Of a stretch of 37,794 nucleotides of DNA, positions 31,057-37,794 are shown piece by piece. A program made the position numbers and the translations under genes. Numbering within the stretch: the stretch's first letter is position 1; every line of letters starts with the position of its first letter. The notes below the pieces were generated by a model that was not told the origin of the DNA, made no database searches, and saw only the letters and a list, made by a program, of their open reading frames with translations. Source of the stretch: Porogramme epimiltina (taxonomy: Eukaryota > Basidiomycota > Agaricomycetes > Polyporales > Polyporaceae); contig FTLJ01000420.1 in the NCBI GenBank assembly GCA_900155495.1, positions 1 to 37,794 on the forward strand. The letters run 5' to 3'.

Positions 31057-31528
31057 CTAAACGGAGGCGCGCCTCACACCTTGGGCCTGGTGGCCCGCGA
31101 ACGTGCCGGGGATGGCTCCACTGAAGCTCACCGAGCGGCCCGTGTTTCCCTCGCTCGCAACATCGCCCTCGTCTTCTCCCGCCCCGCCGACGGTCGCAAC
31201 GTGGGAGGCGCGGTCGAGGGGGTCGTCGTCCCCAGATTCGTCGCCGCGGATGGCCCTGGCAGCGGCACGAATGGCGTCGGCAGCCGCGGCGGTGTTGGCT
31301 TGCTCGATGGGAGTGGCACCCCGGGTAGAGCTGGTACGGGCGGTGTCCGTGACGTGAGGGTTTTCGACAAGGGTCTCGGTGTCGCCTGAAACGACTACAG
31401 GTGTGTCAACGGGGCGCATCGATGAAGGTATAAGTATATTATTTCTCACCAAGTCCACAAGTCGTCGCGTTGAAGAGTCCTCGAAGGATCCTATAGATCC
31501 GCATGAAACCAGCTGCAATGTTGGGCAT
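31057..31528 (-). CDS. Small hypothetical protein
   Basis: Minus-strand exons 31528-31450 and 31394-31057 join across a 55-bp GTGAGA-TAG intron (phase 1) to 138 residues. The first 26 residues (starting MPNIAAGFMRIYRILRG) are amphipathic and basic, and could be a mitochondrial presequence or a membrane-binding helix. The rest is polar and probably disordered, with a central Ala-rich helix (ANTAAAADAIRAAARAIRG) and an acidic stretch (GDESGDDD). A longer unspliced reading from 31695 also exists, but the spliced form has the better start and a clean junction. The family is not recognised. Confidence 0.45.
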
Positions 31529-32406
31529 GGTGGGATAGGGTGGAAGTAAGTGGAAGTAGATGGTGAAAGATGAGAGGAGATGGTGGTAGCTGGGTGAGAA
31601 GCGGGGCGTGGGGCATCCCAATCCATCTTCGACAACCAAGTACCGCAGCGTTGACGCCCGTTGCGAAAAGAATAAGTTGGTGCACGGGCGCTCATGCTGG
31701 GAGGCGCCCAAGTCTTTCATCAAATATTGGCGTCTAAAAATGTGTAGTCTCGTATAATCCTTGCTTATTCGAGGGAGCTTTTCCCTCTCATATTTCACAT
31801 GTAAACCTTCTAGAAAACTTCATAGTACATTTCTAGAATATCTATGTATAGAACCATCCGCTAGAACTCTCCAATGCTGCTACTCCCCCTTGGCACATCA
31901 TCCAGCACACTTGTATATGAATCCTCTCTCCTCATTGAAATCCGCTGCGTACAACGTGGGCCCGCCCCTTTACCAAATGTGGTAATAGAGCGCTGGCTTG
32001 GGTGCGCGGGTGCGCGTTGCTAATCAATCCCCGCCCAAGCAACCACGTGGCAACGATCAACCTCCGTTGCACGTACCAACTTCGACTAACTTGAATGGAA
32101 CTGACTTTCTTAAGCAAGGAGAGCAAGTCTAGAAATTATTCCACTTTTTCTGGTTATTTTTCCGCTTTTTTGTTTTTTGAACAGCTCCTGAGTGGTTACC
32201 CCCCAGAGCCCTTTTACATCCAGAAGTGGTCTAGGCGCCCATGAAGCTCTGGATGTCTATTATGGCGCCATTCTCACCCCCATATCACCCCTATCTGTGA
32301 ATACTCCATGCTTCCCACCCTGATCTTTCCCACTCTTCGGCGTCAATCACTACTACTCTTTTCGTCTGTGCATGCACTACTCCGTTCAAGGCCCTGCGAG
32401 AACTCT
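31529..32406. other. AT-richer intergenic region
   Basis: Clearly lower GC than the rest of the window, with T runs near 32140-32185. No gene is supported. It probably contains the upstream region of the minus-strand gene ending at 31528. Confidence 0.45.
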
Positions 32407-32679
32407 ATGGCACCGAGATCTACGGTCACTCTTTGCAAACCCACACCGACTGCAGCAGATGACGCTCACAGGGTATGGTTTTATTATTTTTCTTCCTTTG
32501 TACTCTCGCTCACTGTGATGCAGCGCGGCGTCCAAATGGACTTCGATGGCGGACCCGATGGCGGAGTCTCGAAGCAGGTGTTTGAACGTCCCGTACCCTT
32601 AATCCATGCCGCTCTCCGTTTACATGTGAACATTCCTATCCAGCACCGTGCGTTCTCCTTGCCCTGCCCCGCTGAATAA
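32407..32679 (+). CDS. Possible small spliced gene
   Basis: An ATG at 32407 opens 22 codons. A 51-bp intron (32473-32523, GTATGG-CAG) follows, and the frame then continues to a TAA at 32679, giving about 73 residues. The intron is a multiple of three and has no stop, so the unspliced frame is also open. The peptide (contains GVQMDFDGGPDGGVSKQVFE) has no recognised domain. Confidence 0.25.
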   Translation: MAPRSTVTLCKPTPTAADDAHRVWFYYFSSFVLSLTVMQRGVQMDFDGGPDGGVSKQVFERPVPLIHAALRLHVNIPIQHRAFSLPCPAE

Positions 32680-33826
32680 GAATTAATCCTTAGTGCGGTG
32701 CAGATTTCGCTGGTTGCACCGACATCCGCGTCGTGCTGTCAAGGTGGAAGTTTGTCGATCATGTCCGCGTAGGCATATTCTAACGCCGTTTTGATCAGGC
32801 TTGGCCTGTACCTCACCTATCAAACCCTACTGCCACGAACATGTAGCCATTACATGGTTATGGTGCAAAGCCCTCGTAGACCTCGAGCGCGCTCGAGCAT
32901 TGGTGACCTCGGATGATGGACGCCCCTTCTGACCAAGTCTTCCTCAGCCTTGTATTCTAACTCTTTCAGAATGATCATCAAATATGTTCATTGCCACCCC
33001 CGCTCTGCGTCAGCTGTCTCGATCTAATCGCCCGTTCCGATGACGATCTAATCGGGCTCCGGAGGTGCGGACGCCGGAGACCATACCTTTGGACACTACA
33101 GTAGTACGCACATCTATGCCGTATTCACTCTTGCGTACTAACGAGAGCCAGGAAACAAGTCAGACCGTGTAACATTAGGAAGGCACGAGTGACGAGCTCA
33201 CGTCGTGAACTCAGGAGTTTCCTTCAGAGCTCACAAAGCTCTCATTAGCTATTGGTGATCACAAGTTGTCAGCGACGGATCTAGTGTCTTGATGCCGAGC
33301 ATCGGCTCATTCCTTATCGGGTCCTGCGTCCTGCGTCATCCTTCGTTCCCTGCCATCAACATATGTCTCGTATTTGATGCACGCCGCTCGGCCAGGCACC
33401 AACACAACCGCCATTCTCGAGGATATTCTGCTCATCGTTATGGAGTCTCTGTTTTACCTCTTCAACTGGCTAATGGGCGTAGAGAAAGTGGGTGCACATG
33501 ACGAGAAACGGGGGGATAGTGTCCAGTGGGATGAGCATGTGAGAACCAAGTTGGTGGGCGGGACGTCGAGTTTAGTTTGGGCACTCATTGCCCACAGGTT
33601 CGGGTATGTAAAGCGGAGCGATGCACGGCGGCATCACTTATCTAGTTCACTCAGACGCGCGTGGGAGCACGTAGCAAGTGTGATCTAGGGCGTGGCGATT
33701 ACTGGGAACTGTAGACGCCAGAGACTCTATCGTCTTTGTCCGGCAGCTTACTTCCACTGCTACAACCCGTCATCCCCCATCCCGCCAGACCAACTTGTTA
33801 CGCCTCATCTCACACACTCGTATTCT
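32680..33826. other. Intergenic region upstream of the SUN gene
   Basis: 1.1 kb without a supportable gene. Overlapping open frames at 33289-33688 include a hydrophobic MESLFYLFNWLMG segment but give no coherent model. The remainder probably holds the SUN gene promoter. Confidence 0.4.
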
Positions 33827-34897
33827 ATGCGTAGAAGCTCCGACTCGGAACCCCCTCCCTCCTCAAGAAGGCTTCTCCTACGAGAAGACTCCTCCATTTG
33901 GACGTCAACCTCGTCGAAGCAGTCGGAACCAGGTGAGCCACTCGGCTTTCTACAAGATTCCGCCGGCATTGACTACGAATTCTTACATTTAGGACATAAA
34001 CTCGTACGGTTCACATCTATGAACTCAGTCTCATCGGATGTTTCGGACGCCTTTGAAACTGTTTCCCAACCGCGCAAGGCTCCCCATCGCTCCTCTAGAG
34101 TCCCTTTCCTCATCGTCTTGACCGTCGCCATTAGCGTGCTCGTAGCGTCAACGTGGATCCAGCTCGCTTCCAGTACGTCGATTAACTTGCCAACATTCCC
34201 TTACCATCTCCTCCTTCGGCGCACCTCTATTGCCCCTGAAGCCATCCATGGGACTGTACGGCAGGCCATCGAGGACATCGTTCTGGAGAAGATCACGGCT
34301 CAGATTCCCGCAGCCCACAGGATGCGTGATTTTGCGCTTCAGGCTGATGGGGCTCGAATAGCACACGGGCTGACAACACGCCAGAGCATGTTTTGGTGGC
34401 GCAACACAGCGGATCCATCCCTTGCTATCAACGACGATTCTCGCGTTGGGAGCTGTTGGGCAATATCATCGCTTCCCGCACAACTTGGGATCGTCCTCCC
34501 TCAAGTCATCGTCCCTTCTCATATCTCCATCGACCACATCCCAAAGGAGATCGCCGCGGATATCCGTCAGGCTCCACGCAACATGACACTCTGGGGCGTC
34601 GTCGAAGGGAAGAAGAACACCGCGCGACTCAAGTCTCTCGTAACATCCACCTCAACGAACGATCGCGGCTCACGTACCAGAGCACCGCTGTTGACCGGTG
34701 GCCTCAATTTGGTTCCCCTCGCGACATTTGCTTACGATATCCACGGCGTTCCCATCCAGTCATTCCCCGTTGATTCTGCGCCCTATAGCCAATTTGGTAT
34801 TGCATTTGGTGTCGTTGTCTTGGAGGTCCTCGACAACTGGGATGGCCCTGCCACCTGCCTATACCGAGTGCGCTTGCACGGGACTCCCTCAACTTAG
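33827..34897 (+). CDS. SUN-domain nuclear envelope protein
   Basis: An ATG at 33827 and one in-frame 60-bp intron (33933-33992, GTGAGC-TAG) give 336 residues. Residues 1-70 are Ser-rich and basic, the expected nucleoplasmic tail. Residues about 73-94 are one transmembrane helix (VPFLIVLTVAISVLVAS). A short linker with a helical segment (AIEDIVLEKITAQI) follows, and residues about 146-332 match the SUN (Sad1/UNC-84) fold: RDFALQADGARI, then GSCWAISSLPAQLGIVL, ISIDHIP, MTLWGV, and a C-terminal FGVVVLEVLDNWDGPATCLYRVRLHG strand pair. SUN proteins span the inner nuclear membrane and bind KASH partners to form the LINC complex. The protein is short because the lumenal coiled coil is minimal. An upstream in-frame start at 33692 exists but adds an implausible Cys-rich leader. 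Confidence 0.83.
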   Translation: MRRSSDSEPPPSSRRLLLREDSSIWTSTSSKQSEPGEPLGFLQDSAGIDYEFLHLGHKLVRFTSMNSVSSDVSDAFETVSQPRKAPHRSSRVPFLIVLTVAISVLVASTWIQLASSTSINLPTFPYHLLLRRTSIAPEAIHGTVRQAIEDIVLEKITAQIPAAHRMRDFALQADGARIAHGLTTRQSMFWWRNTADPSLAINDDSRVGSCWAISSLPAQLGIVLPQVIVPSHISIDHIPKEIAADIRQAPRNMTLWGVVEGKKNTARLKSLVTSTSTNDRGSRTRAPLLTGGLNLVPLATFAYDIHGVPIQSFPVDSAPYSQFGIAFGVVVLEVLDNWDGPATCLYRVRLHGTPST

Positions 34898-35849
34898 GAA
34901 CGCTCGCGTACGTCGTCGTGGCTATCTCCTATGCTTTATTTTTGTTAAATCGAACAACTTTCCTCACTAGACAAACCCAGTGTCATGGCCGTCAACCCTT
35001 AGTGTAGTACGTATCCGAAATCGTCACGCGACGAGTCCGGGTGCTTCGTTCCGGCGATTTGACTACGTATTTGTCTGGCCTGTGTAGTTTAGGGCGTGTA
35101 ATAGGATGCAAACATATCTTGTCAGCATTTTGTGTGGATTACGACCACGACTCAGGCCTGGGCGGAGGCTCTAAGCTCGACAGCAGGCATCGGCGGACGC
35201 CGCCTGGTACTACTCAAGAAGCTGGATTCTTTACCTGGCTCAGAAAATTTGGCTGCAGGCTCATGAGTATGCACATCGGAAAACCCGCACCCGCTCTCTA
35301 TTCCGATGTTGTGCGCGTGCTCTGCGAAGTCTACGAACGATCGATGTGACCAGCAGCGCTGCGCTGCTCATGTCAACAAGGCGTTTAGACGCCCGAATTT
35401 GCCGAGCCCGCCTTCCGCCCTCATCTTCGGCCTAAGAACGCCTCCGTTCTCGTCTTTCCCGCTTGCTTGCCTCGCGCATCCCTAATCCCTCATCCTCGTC
35501 CTCCATCCTTTCGATAAGCTATGCACTTATGCCCAAACACTGGCTCAGCAGCAAGGCTCCTTGAAGTCTCGGGCTCCAAGTGCCCGACGAGTAGCACCGT
35601 GGCTTTGGCCTGTGGCCTGTGGCCTGTGGTCCTGACAAGTGCCACCCGGACTTTGTCGGCGTACTCAACGAGTGGCACTTTCATATAGCACTTTGAGGCG
35701 ATATCTCAGTGAGTTCCTCCATTCTCTCTTTCATCCAAGACACCTACATCGTCTGTCCGCGCCACTCCCTCCTGCTGCTGGTCAGCCCGAATCGCCACTG
35801 TCCTTCCAATCGTGCCCCTCCTGCCCCCCTCTGTTCCGCGCATTGAAAC
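34898..35849. other. Intergenic region
   Basis: About 950 bp. Open frame 35041-35349 (plus) has no recognised domain. A (GGCCTGT) triplicate lies at 35607-35627. CT-rich sequence close to 35850 is consistent with a promoter or leader of the downstream gene. Confidence 0.45.
35607..35627. repeat. 7-bp tandem repeat, three copies
   Basis: GGCCTGT occurs three times in a row, about 220 bp upstream of the start codon at 35850. Confidence 0.85.
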
Positions 35850-37794
35850 ATGTTTGGGTTCAGCTTGTTGAAGAACCTCGTTGCCGCAGCCCCGCAAGAG
35901 CAGGCGGCCTCCCCACCTTCACCCCAAGGTGTTGCCGCCGACCCTCTCCCACTTCCACCTCAAGGTTCCTCCAGTACCACCGCAGAGAATAGTCAGACAT
36001 CTACCCCACCGCAACCCGTTCGCCAGCGCCCCGGCCCGCCCACAAGTGTGCTGGGAGGAAAGCGCAAGTCGGACGAACCCGAGCTCGCGGAGCCCCTCAA
36101 CGTGAAGAGCCCAAGGCTTTCTGCAGAGGTAAGCAACTTCCAGCTGCAGTGTACTTTCTTTGTGGGCTAGTCTGACACGTAGCTTGGCACTCAGCATTCA
36201 AACGTCGCTCCGCTAGAGCTCCTAGATAACACAGAAGCTCCTACAGCCCCGCAAGAGCAGGTGGCCTCCATTCTGCCCCCACGTTCGCCCCAAGGTGTTG
36301 CCGCCAACCCCCTCCCACTTTCGCCTCAAGGTTCCACCAGTACCTCCGCGGAGAATGGCCAGACATCTACCCCACCACAACCCGTTCGCCAGCGCCCCGG
36401 CCCGCCCACAAGTGTGCTGGGAGGAAAGCGCAAGTCGGACGAACCCGAACTCGCGGAGCCCCTCAACGTGAAGAGCCCAAGGCTTTCTGCAGAGGTAAGC
36501 AACTTCCAGCTGCAGTGTACTTTCTTTGTGGGCTAGTCTGACATGTAGCTCGGCACTCAGCACTCAAACGTTGCTCCGCTAGAGCTCTTAGATAACTCAG
36601 AAGCTCCCCGCCACGATGTAAGTCTTACTTCCTCTTTCACTCTTCCGCCGTCTCATGAAGCTTTGTTAGAATGGCGTCCCACAACAAGTTAGGGTTCTGG
36701 CGATGGCGACGGAGTCTGGCGTCACTCCGAACGACGTGAGTTGACTACCGCTTTCAGCCCTCCGTCGTCTCATGAGTCCTTGCCAGCATGGCGCTCCCCA
36801 GGTCGAAGCAGAGCCCAACGTCACTCCAAACAACGTGAGTATTACTTCCGCTTATACCCCTCCGTTGTCTTATGAATCTTTGCCAGGATGGTGCTCCCCA
36901 GCTCGAAGTTCCCGCGCCGGCGCCGGAGCCTAGCGTCGCTCCGAACAGTGTGAGTCCACTGCTCCTTTGATGCCTCCGCCGTCTCATGGACCGTTGCCAG
37001 CATGATGCTCCCCAGCTCGAAATTCCGGCGCTAACGATGGAGGCCAATGCCACTGCGACCGTCCCGGCCACTGAGCAACAGACTGCAGAGCCACATGATG
37101 CTCATACCTCTTCCACCGCCGCTCAGTACCCAATAGATACCGATCTCGACACGATCATGGAGGAAGTCGACGAACAGGTACGAAAAGATAGTATTATACG
37201 TCCTTTGAACTGCGTCTAACTCCCTTGCTGTTACAGCAGGCTCCACAGGTCAGCGACATTCCTCCCGAGAGCCTGTCGAACCACAGGATGCAAAAGGTTG
37301 TTGAGACGGCATCCTCGTCGAGTCATCAAAGCCACCAGCATACTCCCGAATCCAGTTCTGGACCGGCACCGCTTCGCAGACGTCGATCTGAAAGACTAGT
37401 TCAGCAGACAATGAGACGACGCAGCCAGGAACAGCAGTCACCGAAAGTAATTAAGAAAGCTAAGGCGAAGAAGCAGAAACTGGTATGGCATCCGGTCCCG
37501 ACCGCTGCATCATCATCTGCAAGCCACACTGCGTCATCCACTTCCGTACCGCCCGCCGACCCAGTGCCCGCCGACCCAGCTTCCGCCGTCGTCCCGGCTC
37601 CCGTCGTCGTCCCGGCCCCCGTCGTCCCGGCTCCCGTCGTCGTCCCGGCCCCCGTCGTCCCGGCGCCTGCCGTCGCAGCGCCTGCCGTCGCAGCGCCTGC
37701 CGCCGCAGCGCCCGCCGTCCCAGTGGTCCCCGTCGCAGCGCCCGCCGTCCCAGTGGTCCCCGTCGCAGCGCCCGCCGTCCCAGTGGTCCCCGTC
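35850..37794 (+). CDS. Proline-rich basic protein from duplicated exons, 3'-partial
   Basis: Eight exons, all phase 0: 35850-36128, 36195-36494, 36561-36617, 36670-36735, 36787-36834, 36887-36949, 37001-37177, and 37237 to the window edge. Together they encode 449 codons with no stop. Exons 1 and 2 are near-copies rich in Pro, Gln and Ser and both end with GGKRKSDEPELAEPLNVK. Exons 4-7 are short variants of a DGAPQLE...SVAPN unit. Exon 8 has basic patches typical of nuclear localisation (RRRRSERL, KVIKKAKAKKQK) and then a Pro/Val/Ala repeat. The whole is predicted to be disordered and nuclear. I do not recognise the family or a function. The unspliced frames at 36129 and 36495 both stop at the same copied position, which supports splicing there. 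Confidence 0.62.
35887..36607 (+). repeat. 357-bp tandem duplication of exon plus intron
   Basis: Sequence starting at 35887 is repeated from 36244 at high identity, including most of exon 1/2, the complete 66-bp intron with its splice sites, and the start of the next exon. Differences are scattered substitutions and one short insertion near 36272. The copy keeps the reading frame because 357 is divisible by three. Confidence 0.92.
36618..37000 (+). repeat. Tandem exon-intron units of about 100-117 bp
   Basis: Four introns (36618-36669, 36736-36786, 36835-36886, 36950-37000) are 51-52 bp and share a 3' half of the form ctcCGtcgTCtcATGaa...TTGccAG. The short exons between them begin with similar codons (His/Asp-Gly-Ala-Pro-Gln). 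Exon starts lie 117, 100 and 114 bp apart; exon lengths differ only by multiples of three. Confidence 0.85.
37545..37794 (+). repeat. Pro/Val/Ala-coding minisatellite
   Basis: Imperfect units encoding PAPVV and then AAPAV are followed by a 30-bp unit (coding APAVPVVPVA) present nearly three times up to the window edge. It is in frame with exon 8 and continues outside the window. Confidence 0.9.

Noticed and set aside
33374..33688. 104-codon open frame just upstream of the SUN gene.
   Set aside because: It stops before the SUN start, cannot be spliced convincingly to it, and carries no known domain; a missed small gene remains possible.

Overview
This window looks like nuclear DNA of a filamentous basidiomycete, probably an Agaricomycete. 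The genes are cut by many 46-70 bp introns (mostly GT-AG, often with CTAAC-like branch points). There is a tRNA-Arg with a tiny intron, a Plavaka-like (CMC/Tnp2) transposase of the kind common in these fungi, and several protein families typical of the group. All gene models were spliced by hand from frames, splice sites and protein resemblance. No transcript or database evidence was available.

Layout. 1-7.7 kb: very GC-rich DNA with simple repeats and a 3-base assembly gap in a poly-C tract. It holds one convincing gene, a proline-rich protein with an alpha-crystallin/HSP20-like domain (4411-5169). 7.77-12.62 kb: three tandem same-strand paralogues of a medium-chain enoyl/quinone reductase, each with five exons and intron positions conserved across the trio, followed by an opposite-strand tRNA-Arg(ACG). 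13.48-14.75 kb: a gene with an MLKL-N-terminal-like helical domain joined to the start of a kinase-like lobe that lacks the usual lysine. It uses two GC-AG introns and stops abruptly at repeat-rich DNA. 14.78-15.8 kb: GC-rich repeats and a dense array of GAGCTC palindromes. 15.95-19.92 kb (minus): an apparently intact 1242-residue transposase in five exons. 20.21-21.40 kb (minus): a coiled-coil protein in the same orientation, possibly element-borne or a host neighbour.

22.66-29.64 kb: two related leucine-rich-repeat/F-box-like proteins in divergent orientation. They flank a WD40-like protein (24.56-25.94 kb) and a membrane-anchored Ser/Arg-rich protein (26.47-27.65 kb). 31.06-31.53 kb (minus): a small hypothetical protein. 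33.83-34.90 kb: a compact SUN-domain protein of the nuclear envelope. 35.85 kb to the right edge: a proline-rich basic protein built from duplicated exon-plus-intron units, all phase 0, running off the window in a Pro/Val/Ala minisatellite.

Apart from the reductase cluster no clear pathway emerges, and no polyketide synthase or other biosynthetic core gene is visible. The rest is a mosaic of fast-evolving accessory genes, one large DNA transposon and internally duplicating coding sequence. The most unusual items are the truncated MLKL-like pseudokinase gene next to the transposon, the GAGCTC array, and the exon-intron amplification at the right end.
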